In this document: one piece after another, positions 46,051-54,099 of the stretch
How the letters are laid out: each line of letters opens with the position of its first letter
How positions within the stretch are numbered: position 1 is the stretch's first letter
NCBI RefSeq assembly: GCF_003051085.1
Contig: NZ_QAOM01000011.1
Location: 1 to 64,000, forward strand
Source: Trichococcus patagoniensis
GTDB lineage: Bacteria > Bacillota > Bacilli > Lactobacillales > Aerococcaceae
Reading direction: 5' to 3'
Length of the DNA stretch: 64,000 nucleotides
Notes under the pieces: model-generated
Seen by the model: only the letters and a program-made list of their open reading frames with translations
What the model was told of the DNA's origin: nothing
The model's database searches: none
Translations under genes and position numbers: made by a program

Positions 46051-46517
46051 GTGACGATCAGCATCCTGGCTTCCTTTCTGGATGCCGACACCAAATGGAG
46101 CTTGTTCTTCGGCTTATCTTCCCACCCCATTATGCCTATCGCGGTAAAAATGCTATTCTCCAGACCCCCATTGAAAGAGGATGCGCGCAGCTGACCGAGA
46201 AACTGAAAGTATCCAAGGAAGACATCCATTTGCTGAAGCGCTACAATATGCTGTCGATCACCTGAATTTCTGCAAAAAAAATGCTGCCTTTGTCCTTTCA
46301 TCTATTCGCCGTCGATACGGGTTTTCTGGGACGTATTTTACATATTTTCCAATTCAATTTTACATATTTTCCATTTCAATTTTACATATTTGTCACTCTG
46401 AACTTTACGTTTTTGCATCAGCATTTTCTATCGCCTACTACTGTGACAGAAATTTTCATCTTTTTCGGCAAGGAGACCTCCACCTCTAAGCATGGCGTAG
46501 GTAGGGGAGGAATGGCC

Positions 46518-46536
46518 GTCCGCTTGTTAAGCGGAC
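46518..46536 (+). mobile_element. left-end hairpin of the tnpB-only element
   Basis: GTCCGCTT-GTT-AAGCGGAC lies about 95 bases ahead of tnpB, as expected for the subterminal hairpin of an IS200/IS605-type left end. The outer boundary of the element, probably within 46480-46515, is not clear. Confidence 0.55.
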
Positions 46537-46628
46537 GCGTTCTCTTTGCCTCCCTCCTTTTCTTCTTAAATTTTGTTCTTTCAGTGCAGCGGCAGTATAA
46601 TTGCTTTAGTGAAAAGAGGTGACTCCAA

Positions 46629-47744
46629 ATGGCAACGGTCACTGCCAAAATTCAAATCTATGTGTCTGATTCAGATACCGAAAGTCTCATACTGACTTCC
46701 AACGCCTACCGCAAAGCTTGCAATTGGCTGAGCGGCAAAGTCTTCGAATCCAAGGAACTCAATCAGCGCAATTTGAATGCCCTGTATTACAAGGAACTGC
46801 GCAATGCTTTTGGACTGAAAAGCCAGATGGCGCAATCAGTGATGAAAACGGTCCTTGCACGCTACAAGTCCGCCAAGTCGAACGGTCACAACTGGAGCCA
46901 AGTGATTTTCAAATTGCCCGAATACGACCTCGTGTGGAACCGCGACTACTCCCTCAATCAAAATCGATTTTCCGTCAACACGTTGGACGGGAGATTGCGG
47001 GTCAAGTTCGAGAAAAAAGCCATGAACCGTTACTTTGATGGCACCTGGAAATTCGGCACCGCCAAACTCGTGCACAAAGCCGGCAAATGGTTCCTGCACA
47101 TCCCGATGACGAAGGCATTCGCGGAATTGGATCCGGCAGACACCAACAACATTGTCGGCATTGACCTGGGAATCAATTTTCTGGCCACTGCATATGACAG
47201 TCAGGGGAAAACCACTTTCTACAGCGGACGTACGATCAAGCACAAACGCGCCCAACAAAAGGCGGTGCGCAAGCAACTGCAACAAAAACAAACCGCTTCT
47301 GCCCGCAAAAGAATCAAGGAAACCGGTTCACGAGAAAACCGTTATGTGACTGACATCAATCATCAGATCACCAAGGCACTCGTTGAACAGTACCCTGTTG
47401 GTACCTGTTTTGTGCTCGAAGACTTGACCGGTGTCCGAAATGCCACCGAGAAAGTCCGGACAAAAGACCGATACGTATCCGTTTCGTGGGCATTCTACCA
47501 GTTCCGGACCCTGCTGACGTACAAAGCCCAATTGAATGGGCAATGCGTGCTTGTGGTGAATCCGAAGTACACTTCCCAGACCTGTCCAAAATGCGGGCAC
47601 GTCGAAAAGGCAAACCGGAACAAACGCACGCACACGTTCTGTTGCAAAAACTGCCGATATACATCAAACGATGACCGTATCGGCGCGATGAACCTGCACC
47701 GAAAAGGCGTTGAAGCCATCAGTGCCGGTGCCGCTCCGGCATGA
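46629..47744 (+). CDS. tnpB: RNA-guided endonuclease TnpB, tnpB-only element
   Basis: 371-residue TnpB of a different lineage from the copy at 27 kb. RuvC residues: Asp in IVGIDLGINFLATA, Glu in FVLEDLTGVRN and the final Asp in YTSNDDRIGAMNLHRKG. The zinc finger is CPKC...CKNC. The N-terminus MATVTAKIQIYVSDSDTESL is unlike the usual KxRxYP start. GAGGTGACTCCAA precedes the ATG. No tnpA is present, so it depends on a transposase in trans or is retained for its nuclease activity. Intact by reading. Confidence 0.9.
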   Translation: MATVTAKIQIYVSDSDTESLILTSNAYRKACNWLSGKVFESKELNQRNLNALYYKELRNAFGLKSQMAQSVMKTVLARYKSAKSNGHNWSQVIFKLPEYDLVWNRDYSLNQNRFSVNTLDGRLRVKFEKKAMNRYFDGTWKFGTAKLVHKAGKWFLHIPMTKAFAELDPADTNNIVGIDLGINFLATAYDSQGKTTFYSGRTIKHKRAQQKAVRKQLQQKQTASARKRIKETGSRENRYVTDINHQITKALVEQYPVGTCFVLEDLTGVRNATEKVRTKDRYVSVSWAFYQFRTLLTYKAQLNGQCVLVVNPKYTSQTCPKCGHVEKANRNKRTHTFCCKNCRYTSNDDRIGAMNLHRKGVEAISAGAAPA

Positions 47745-47952
47745 CCGTTGCGGCAAGGGCGAAGTCAACCGTCCTGCGGGAGCAATCCCGGATGTTTCCT
47801 CAACCTAAGGCAGGAGGCCCGCAAAGGCCGTCCGCACTGCCGGAGAGAGACAAGTGTAGACACTGCCGATGAGGATTGGCAGTGGGGCTTTCAAGCCTGC
47901 ACAGGCCCCCACTTAACTGGTCCAAAGGACCAGTTAAGTGGGGGTAGTTGAC
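47700..47952 (+). ncRNA. candidate omega RNA and right end of the tnpB-only element
   Basis: A 208-base G/C-rich noncoding tail follows tnpB and ends in a perfect 18-bp hairpin (CCCCCACTTAACTGGTCC-AAA-GGACCAGTTAAGTGGGGG) that is followed by TAGTTGAC. The same hairpin-TAGTT[G/C]AC layout ends the element at 26.8 kb. The guide portion would start just after TTGAC, at the bases GAAGAGCC. Confidence 0.7.
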
Positions 47953-47960
47953 GAAGAGCC

Positions 47961-47991
47961 TTGACTTAGAGTCCAGTTCAACCTGTATACT
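47961..47991 (+). promoter_or_regulatory. MerR-type promoter with 19-base spacer
   Basis: TTGACT and TATACT are separated by 19 bases, the over-long spacing that MerR-family activators require. The spacer starts TTAGAGTCCAG, like MerR-group half-sites. The promoter starts nine bases beyond the right end of the tnpB element and faces the MFS gene. A 90-base leader with a GCCCGGAGGTTCCGGGC hairpin follows. No merR gene is in view. Confidence 0.7.
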
Positions 47992-48090
47992 GTATTTAAA
48001 TGCGGAAAAGTTGCCCGGAGGTTCCGGGCGCGGCTTTTTGTAACCGCAAACAAAAACACGGATGAGAATCATCGTCTAAAGGAGAATAAA

Positions 48091-49242
48091 ATGAAAAAAC
48101 CAAACATGATGTTGCTGGTCTTCAGCTCGATGAGCTTTGTGCTGGCTATGACGGCTTTTGTGTTCAGCGGCATTCTGGATAAGGTCGCCGTTTCGTTGGG
48201 CATCTCAGTGGCCGAATCCGGGTTGCTGAACACGATGTACTCTTATGGGGCGGCGTTCGGGGTGCCGATCACTTTGATCCTGTTCCGGAAGGTCGAACGC
48301 AGCCGGATGCTGAAGCTGATGTTGTTTGCGACGATTTTGACAACCTTCGCGCTCATCTATGCCCAAAATTTTGTGCAGTTGCTAATCGTGCGCTTGCTGA
48401 TGGGGATTTCCGCCAACAGCTATGGTGTGTTGGCCATTTCGACGGTCTTGGCGCTCTCTCCCAAGGATAGGCAGGGGCGTTCCCTGGCTTTCTACATCAT
48501 GGGCAGCTCCTTGGCGCTTGTCATCGGTATTCCGTTGACGCGGGTCTTGTCCGCCGTCCTGGATTGGCGCAGCATTTTTTGGATTTTAAATGGCATGATG
48601 ATGCTGTCTCTTGCTTATTTCATCAAATTCTTGCCGAAAGCGGATCACGAGGCCACCAAACTGGATCTGAAAAAAGAGCTGCAGTTCTTTAAGGATGGGA
48701 AAACGTTGCTGCTGCTTGCCTATACGTTGACCATGTTTATGGGGTACCATGCGTTCTACACCTATGCGACCCCGTACTTGTTGCTGCTGTTCCCTTCCAT
48801 CGAGCCGCTGATGAGCCTGATATTGGTCGCGCTCGGCCTCGCCAGTTTCGCAGGCAATCTGATCGGCGGCCACGTATCGGATGCTATCGGATACGTCAAG
48901 TCAATGATGCTCGGAGCCGTTCTCCAAACGGCCGCGATGCTGCTGATCCTTGTTTTCCAACCGTCGAAAGGGTTAAGCGTGCTCTTCATCATCGTGTGGC
49001 TGATGAGCGCCTGGTTCACCGGTCTGCAGCTCAACACCGGCATCGCCCAAGTGACCGACAACAAATCCAGCTTCATGCTCAGCATCAACGGTTCCTTGAT
49101 CCAATTGGGCGGTGCGTTCGGCGCCAGCCTTGCCGCCGTCGTCATCAACCTCAGCGGCATCCATAGCATCGTCTTCGTCACCCTCTTGACCAGCTTGGCG
49201 ATTGTGCTGATCCAATTGGTTTCGATGAAGAAATATCCTTGA
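48091..49242 (+). CDS. MFS transporter, AraJ/DHA1-type efflux
   Basis: Membrane protein of 383 residues with about twelve hydrophobic segments in two halves. The motif-A-like loop (LFRKVERSRMLKLM), the segment LLIVRLLMGISANSYG and the second half GNLIGGHVSDAIGYVKSMM are typical of the DHA1/AraJ group of drug or sugar effluxers. AAAGGAG eight bases before ATG. Controlled by a MerR-type promoter, which suggests a toxic inducer. Substrate unknown. Confidence 0.85.
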   Translation: MKKPNMMLLVFSSMSFVLAMTAFVFSGILDKVAVSLGISVAESGLLNTMYSYGAAFGVPITLILFRKVERSRMLKLMLFATILTTFALIYAQNFVQLLIVRLLMGISANSYGVLAISTVLALSPKDRQGRSLAFYIMGSSLALVIGIPLTRVLSAVLDWRSIFWILNGMMMLSLAYFIKFLPKADHEATKLDLKKELQFFKDGKTLLLLAYTLTMFMGYHAFYTYATPYLLLLFPSIEPLMSLILVALGLASFAGNLIGGHVSDAIGYVKSMMLGAVLQTAAMLLILVFQPSKGLSVLFIIVWLMSAWFTGLQLNTGIAQVTDNKSSFMLSINGSLIQLGGAFGASLAAVVINLSGIHSIVFVTLLTSLAIVLIQLVSMKKYP

Positions 49243-49269
49243 GTTCGGACTGAAGAATCTCGGACATGC

Positions 49270-49304
49270 CTGAATCAATAGGCTGCAGAAAAAGGCTGGA
49301 AGCT
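49270..49304. repeat. direct repeat, left copy
   Basis: CTGAATCAATAGGCTGC and the following AGAAAAAGGCTGGAAGCT match the copy at 49510-49544 at most positions. Together they bracket the stem-loop array. Confidence 0.55.
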
Positions 49305-49338
49305 GTTTCTTGCAAAAACAGCGATCTGTTCTGTTCTC

Positions 49339-49466
49339 CTCCGGTGAACGGAGGCTTCGCCGGAGTTCAGCCTACATTCTGCTTGCGTTCTCCGATGACG
49401 CCGGCTTCGTCGGAGTTAAGGCTTATGATTACCGACGAACTCCGGTGAGTGGCTCTTTCGCCGGAG
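49339..49466. repeat. triple stem-loop array, family C (second locus)
   Basis: Units begin at 49339, 49390 and 49440 with arms such as CTCCGGTGAA/TTCGCCGGAG and CTCCGATGA/TCGTCGGAG, and loops of seven to nine bases. The spacing is 51 and 50 bases. The first unit is nearly the reverse complement of the third unit of the array at 39961-40089. Confidence 0.75.
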
Positions 49467-49509
49467 TTGCGGGCGGATTATTTCAGCCGAGCTATCATCC
49501 CGGAAAAAA

Positions 49510-49544
49510 CTGAATCAAAAGACTGCCCAAAAAGGCAGGAACTT
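49510..49544. repeat. direct repeat, right copy
   Basis: CTGAATCAAAAGACTGC and the following CCAAAAAGGCAGGAACTT repeat the sequence at 49270. The second half of this copy forms the left arm of the terminator. Confidence 0.55.
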
Positions 49545-49575
49545 CCCGCATGCGGGTGCGTTCTTGCCTTTTTTT
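49529..49575 (+). terminator. terminator downstream of the MFS gene
   Basis: AAAAAGGCAGGAAC and GTTCTTGCCTTTTTTT pair around a CCGCATGCGG inner hairpin. T-run on the plus strand. Confidence 0.88.
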
Positions 49576-49579
49576 GGGA

Positions 49580-49642
49580 TTATTTTTCTTCGAGATCCTT
49601 TGCGCAGCGGAAGCCGATGTTGCTGGCGGCGGGCCATCTCGT
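49580..49642 (-). pseudogene. formylglycine-generating-enzyme-like protein, last 20 codons only
   Basis: The minus strand reads TRWPAASNIGFRCAKDLEEK and a stop, the C-terminus typical of the FGE/sulfatase-modifying-factor family (GFRC). Everything upstream is missing. The sequence 49643-49795 shows no gene. Confidence 0.5.
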
Positions 49643-49795
49643 TTTTTTATTCATTTCAAAACATCATTGAAAACTTCCGCCATATTCGGATGGGGAGCGA
49701 TTGACCTGTCGGAGATTTGACTGGATCTACCCAAATGAAGGAATTTAATCAAATCAATTCGTAATCTATTTTTTTAAAACTATCTTCTACATTTC

Positions 49796-51043
49796 CTATC
49801 CAATCATTTCATCCTGCATTTTGCGTAGGCGATATACGGTTGTTGTTGTATCTAGTTCAACATCATCCTCCGTCAGGAATGTCCCTTCAGGAATATCTCT
49901 CTTAGCAATCGTTCTCCCCGTCACAAGACCAATAGGAATGAAGCCTTTGTCCAGAACTTCTTCATGTTTAGCAATAACGCCTCGAACACAATACCCGCCG
50001 ATGCCGTCAACAGGTTCACCTGCCTTGATTGCTTTTTTCGTTACGGCAACCGTATCTGATACAGGAACACCCATTGGAACAATAGCGTGATCATGTTCAA
50101 GAATTGCTTTTGCGATTGTTAAAGGTGTTTCCAGACTTGCTAAATGATAGGGTCTGTAAAGGATATGATGATCACGGTCGCCTTTTTTCATGAGGTAGTT
50201 CAATTCTTCCGATACGCCTTCATTTTGCCCTTTCACAATCACAAAAACCCCTGGAGCCAGTCCATCGACATATTCCACTGCTCCGAAGTTATTAAGGACG
50301 CCTCCGTTTTCTTTGGTAGTTAATTTTTCCAAGGTCGTATCCAAATCCGCTGAGACCCCATGCATTCCGATGATATCCGGCACAAATCCGATTGCATTGG
50401 AAAGCAAGTTCATTTCGGCCATTGTTTTGGTTCCATCTTGGAAAGCGGCCAACATATGCGGATTCATATTTTTGGATTCCGCTTCTTCTTTAGCCGTATC
50501 CGGGTTAGCGGTCACTTTCAGTTTATTATTCTTTCCTTTACCGGCAACCAACACTTCCATACCCATTGTTTTAGCGAACTCATACAGTTCTACAACCGCT
50601 GCAGGTTCATCACCATCCGATCCAGTATAAATCAGTCCTGCTGCATCATACATTTGTTTCATCAAAGATCCGATCGTGATATCGATTTCCACGTTGATCA
50701 GCACCAAATGTTTCTTTGCAAGCAGTGTTTCCATCGCAACTTTGGCTCCCACTTCAGTCACACCTGTAGCTTCGACTACAACCTCCACATTTTCATCATG
50801 AATGATATCTTTGAAGTCCGTGCTAGTATGAACCTCATTTCCATAAGTATCCGTTTTTCTATATTCATCCGCAGCCTTGTTTGCAGTGTCCAGATTGATG
50901 TCACTGATGCCTGCAACGATCATTCCAGGAATGGTAGAAATCTGGGCAATCATGCCTCTTCCCATTTGTCCTGCACCGATAACACCTACTTTAATAGGGT
51001 TTTGATCCTTTTCTCTGTCCAGCAATTTACTGTACAAGGTCAT
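49796..51043 (-). CDS. homoserine-dehydrogenase-like NAD(P)-dependent oxidoreductase with C-terminal SAF-like part (copy 1)
   Basis: 415 residues. The N-terminal Rossmann fold begins KVGVIGAGQMGRGMIAQIS (about residue 18); the middle resembles the catalytic part of homoserine-dehydrogenase-like proteins (COG4091 type) with TGSDGDEPAAVVELYEFAK; the end (GRTIAKRDIPEGTFLTEDDVEL) looks like a SAF/antifreeze-like domain. AGGAGG precedes ATG 51043. It closes a glucitol-family PTS operon, and a second copy is next to the paralogous PTS genes at the right edge. By context it should act on the imported polyol phosphate or a product; the reaction is not known. It is unlikely to be the threonine-pathway enzyme. 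Confidence 0.8.
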   Translation of the reverse strand: MTLYSKLLDREKDQNPIKVGVIGAGQMGRGMIAQISTIPGMIVAGISDINLDTANKAADEYRKTDTYGNEVHTSTDFKDIIHDENVEVVVEATGVTEVGAKVAMETLLAKKHLVLINVEIDITIGSLMKQMYDAAGLIYTGSDGDEPAAVVELYEFAKTMGMEVLVAGKGKNNKLKVTANPDTAKEEAESKNMNPHMLAAFQDGTKTMAEMNLLSNAIGFVPDIIGMHGVSADLDTTLEKLTTKENGGVLNNFGAVEYVDGLAPGVFVIVKGQNEGVSEELNYLMKKGDRDHHILYRPYHLASLETPLTIAKAILEHDHAIVPMGVPVSDTVAVTKKAIKAGEPVDGIGGYCVRGVIAKHEEVLDKGFIPIGLVTGRTIAKRDIPEGTFLTEDDVELDTTTTVYRLRKMQDEMIG

Positions 51044-51073
51044 TCCAATTCCTCCTAATGGTGTTTATATTTT

Positions 51074-52105
51074 TTAGTACATACCAATACTGAGTGCCCA
51101 TGCGATGACAACGGATAAAGCTCCTGTCACAACACGACTGTAAAGAATTGCCGGCACACCGATTTGAACAGTCTCGGCTTTCGCCTCACCCAAGGACAAC
51201 CCAACCGGAATAAAGTCACAACCGGCTTGTGCATTGATTGCGAAGAGTGCAGGTAATGCATACGTTACGGGGATCGTTCCCATAGCTATCTGGGAGCCTA
51301 TCAGAACACCAACTACTTGAGCGATTACAGCTCCTGGCCCCAGAATAGGCGACAGGAACGGCAGACTGGCGATGAAGGCGATGATGATGAAGCCAAAAAT
51401 CGAATCTGACAGTGGCACCAATAAGTTCGCGATCATATCCCCAATCCCTGTATAGTTGATCATTCCTATTAACATACTTATGAAGGCCATAAAAGGGATG
51501 ATGTTTTTCAGTATCATATCTACCGTATCGCGTCCAGCTTGATAAAATACGCCCATGACTTTACCAATACCTCGAGAAAAGCGGACTAACAAGCTATCAT
51601 TTTGGGTAAGTGACTTGTTTTCTGCCTTTGCTTTTTTGTACTTTTCATCAAAAGTTTCCTCATCCCTTGATGCAGCTTTTTCTTCTTGTGAAGCAGTAGT
51701 TAGCGTTGCGTGCTTTATTTCTTGATTCTCGTCAAGCACACTGATATCTTTCGGTCTTACTCCAGAAACAAAGTTTTCCTCGTTGATGAATTTTGATAGG
51801 GGCCCTGAAGGTGAGGATGGCAGGACATCGATAGTTAGGATATTTTTCATCGGGTAAACACCTATTCGAGCAGTTCCGCCACAATCGATTACCGCGGCAG
51901 CAATTTCCTCTTCCGGAACGGAATTTTTGAAGCCATCCACTGCTTCTGCACCGCTAAGCTGAGCTATTTCTCTTGCGACCGGATGGATTCCACCCCCGGT
52001 AACCGAGATGATTTTATTCTTCCGTTCTGTGGGAGTAATGATTAAACCGCTCCCCCAACCACCTTGTCCTTTTCCGACAAAGACGCTTCTATATTTTTCT
52101 GACAT
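51074..52105 (-). CDS. srlE: PTS glucitol/sorbitol-family EIIBC (SrlE-like, copy 1)
   Basis: 343 residues. The N-terminal EIIB part contains the conserved Cys in [16 protein letters not shown] and the TGGGIHPVA segment. After a charged linker (about 120-160) comes a membrane part with five to six spans and [40 protein letters not shown]-like blocks ([16 protein letters not shown]). Start ATG 52105 follows AGGAGAG. The partner EIIC is just upstream; no EIIA is in this operon, so the EIIA at 61 kb may serve both. Confidence 0.9.
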   Translation of the reverse strand: MSEKYRSVFVGKGQGGWGSGLIITPTERKNKIISVTGGGIHPVAREIAQLSGAEAVDGFKNSVPEEEIAAAVIDCGGTARIGVYPMKNILTIDVLPSSPSGPLSKFINEENFVSGVRPKDISVLDENQEIKHATLTTASQEEKAASRDEETFDEKYKKAKAENKSLTQNDSLLVRFSRGIGKVMGVFYQAGRDTVDMILKNIIPFMAFISMLIGMINYTGIGDMIANLLVPLSDSIFGFIIIAFIASLPFLSPILGPGAVIAQVVGVLIGSQIAMGTIPVTYALPALFAINAQAGCDFIPVGLSLGEAKAETVQIGVPAILYSRVVTGALSVVIAWALSIGMY

Positions 52106-52161
52106 AGTATCTCTCCTATCTCATCGTCCGCTTATTTAGCTGCATTATTGAAATAACCTTT

Positions 52162-52689
52162 TCACAGTACTACACCACTACGCTTAGCCAAGAATTTGGT
52201 GATCCGTTCTGTCACAACCCCACGCAGTAAAATCACAATAATACCCGTCAGGAAGTAACGGACTGCAAGACTGCCTTGGTTATATCCTGCCTCCATCACC
52301 CCATTCGCAATGCCGAGATAAACAAATAATTCCCCAGCGTTTGCATAAGGCAATAAGCCTGTCACCGGATGAACAAAACTGACAGCCGCATCGTAGAAGG
52401 CTGGTTTTTGCTCTTCTTTTAAGAATTTTCCGAAAGTATATGCCATCGGGTTCGTCAACAATAACACCGAAAGGATCGGCATAACTGTATATCTCAACAA
52501 AGTGTACTTTGCACTTTTTCGTATCGCACTATCGACTCTGTCTTGTCCGATTAAAGCTATGACTGAGTTCGTGAATGTCAAAAGCACTACCAGTAAAGGG
52601 ATAATCCCCGTCATAAATCCCATAAAGGTTTCTGCACCCGCTTCAAACAATCCTATAAAATTCGTTCCGAACCATTCTATTGCCTGCAT
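52162..52689 (-). CDS. srlA: PTS glucitol/sorbitol-family EIIC (SrlA-like, copy 1)
   Basis: Membrane channel subunit of 175 residues with four or more spans. The start MQAIEWFGTNFIGLFEAGAE and the later NPMAYTFGKFLKEEQKPAFY are the family signature. ATG 52689 follows GGAGAG. It is about 73% similar by eye to the copy at 62.4 kb. A cre site lies 20 bases upstream of its start. Confidence 0.9.
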   Translation of the reverse strand: MQAIEWFGTNFIGLFEAGAETFMGFMTGIIPLLVVLLTFTNSVIALIGQDRVDSAIRKSAKYTLLRYTVMPILSVLLLTNPMAYTFGKFLKEEQKPAFYDAAVSFVHPVTGLLPYANAGELFVYLGIANGVMEAGYNQGSLAVRYFLTGIIVILLRGVVTERITKFLAKRSGVVL

Positions 52690-52708
52690 GTCTATCTCTC
52701 CATTCTTT

Positions 52709-52722
52709 TAACAGCGCTTACA
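52709..52722 (-). promoter_or_regulatory. cre site (CcpA)
   Basis: TGTAAGCGCTGTTA on the minus strand fits the catabolite-responsive element consensus with its central AAGCGCT. It lies between the YjbQ-family gene and srlA, where it could repress the PTS genes in the presence of preferred sugar. I found no clear promoter beside it; the gap 52723-52855 has only a weak hairpin. Confidence 0.6.
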
Positions 52723-52855
52723 TTTCTGGTTTAAAAAAAGCGCCGCATTTCTGTTCTCTTACAAAGCCGGTACAATAGATAGAACGAGAGCCAGGAACAC
52801 CAGCTACACCAATATTTGTATTCCTGCTCGTCCTTCCGTATTGAAGCATGATTTT

Positions 52856-53374
52856 TTATCCCATCACGATAATGCTGCACTTGCGTTCTCTTGCTCGGGT
52901 TCTGTCAAAATCCGCAAAATAGACATAGCCCGTACTGCCCACAGCCAATTTATTATTATCGACTTCAAAAACTGTACTTGACCCAATCAAAGTAGCTTTT
53001 AGATGAGCATCCCCATTCCACAGGGCCGTCCTGTCCCCATTCGGCAAATATTCATCCGCATTCGGCCAAGATTCTACGGCCTCATAGTGTTTTTCTCCCG
53101 GATACACGTATGTTTCAGCGCTTACGTGATCAGGAATGATTTTCTCTAGAACCGTATTGAGATCCTCTTGTAAAAACTCATCTCCCGCTGCATTGATATC
53201 GTGCGCATACTCTTCGAAGAAAACGGAGCAGGTTGTATGAGGAGTCACAACTACACAGATACCATTTTCAATCTGACTCTCTGCAATAGCCTTTTTTACG
53301 TCCTCCGTAATATCCGCATAGGATACTTTTCCTTCCTCAGAAAGGACTTTTACATGCTTTTTATAGACTGTCAT
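52856..53374 (-). CDS. YjbQ/UPF0047-family protein
   Basis: 172 residues with the family blocks TPHTTCSVFFEEY (about residue 45) and GDAHLKATLIGSS (about 125), whose His and Glu residues line a metal site in known structures. Members show weak thiamine phosphate synthase activity, but the cellular role is not settled. The start overlaps the TIM-like gene stop by four bases, so it belongs to the polyol operon. A sugar-phosphate role is possible. Confidence 0.82.
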   Translation of the reverse strand: MTVYKKHVKVLSEEGKVSYADITEDVKKAIAESQIENGICVVVTPHTTCSVFFEEYAHDINAAGDEFLQEDLNTVLEKIIPDHVSAETYVYPGEKHYEAVESWPNADEYLPNGDRTALWNGDAHLKATLIGSSTVFEVDNNKLAVGSTGYVYFADFDRTRARERKCSIIVMG

Positions 53375-54078
53375 CTTTCTCTCTCCTTTAAGCTTTTTTT
53401 GGCTTTAACTGCAGCTTTCACCATGTCAATCAACATTTGCTCCGGATTTTCAGCTTTTACAATTCCGCTGGTGCAGCCGGTACCATCCGCTCCTAAAACG
53501 ATTGTTCGGTACACGTCACCTGCTGTACTGATACCCGCAGCTTGCATAACCAAAATTTGATCATTGATAGCCTTTATGGCTTCATTCGTTTCCCTGATAT
53601 AACTTTCATCACTGGTTTCTCCCGTGCCTATCAATTCTGTCGGTTCACACAAAATAATCTCCGGATTCATCTGGGCAATTGCTTTGGCTTCCAGGATGGA
53701 ATCGGCACAGACGATAGAAATCAAGCCCAGCTCTTTGGTCCTTTTAATAGCCTGCGACAGTTCCGCAAGTGTCATCGGACGTTCCGCATGATTCAAGAAA
53801 GTAGCTCTCGCTCCTGCATTGCTTATCGATTCTGGGAGAACATGTCCCATGCCTCTACAGGGGACAATACCGTCTATATGCTGGGCAGTAACAATCACTT
53901 GGCCAGTAGCTTCAGCTATCGCCTGCAGATCCGCAAAAGGCCCCGTGACAAAAACAGAGATATCATATTTTTTTGCAAGTTCATCTGCTGTGGTTGCCAA
54001 TTTCAGTAGCTCATTACCATATAAATATGATTTGGGGTTAAAGATAAAAAATGGCGTTTTAATGTTCTGAGTATCCAT
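53371..54078 (-). CDS. divergent triosephosphate-isomerase-like protein
   Basis: 235-residue TIM barrel keeping the catalytic residues of triosephosphate isomerase: Lys in NPKSYLYG, His in NHAERPM (TIM has HSERR) and Glu in ILCEPTELIGTGE (TIM has YEPVWAIGTG). The surroundings differ strongly from glycolytic TIM. It resembles the isomerases of tetritol pathways such as EryH, which work on tetrulose phosphates. Together with aldolase and PTS genes it likely isomerises a ketose phosphate. AGAAGGAGAAG precedes ATG 54078. Confidence 0.78.
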   Translation of the reverse strand: MDTQNIKTPFFIFNPKSYLYGNELLKLATTADELAKKYDISVFVTGPFADLQAIAEATGQVIVTAQHIDGIVPCRGMGHVLPESISNAGARATFLNHAERPMTLAELSQAIKRTKELGLISIVCADSILEAKAIAQMNPEIILCEPTELIGTGETSDESYIRETNEAIKAINDQILVMQAAGISTAGDVYRTIVLGADGTGCTSGIVKAENPEQMLIDMVKAAVKAKKSLKERER

Positions 54079-54099
54079 AAGTGCTTCTCCTTCTGACTG

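Noticed and set aside
46060-46264. Plus-strand coding-like stretch ending TEKLKVSKEDIHLLKRYN and a stop.
   Set aside because: It looks like the tail of some decayed gene, but three frames mix and I cannot name a family, so I do not list it as a gene.
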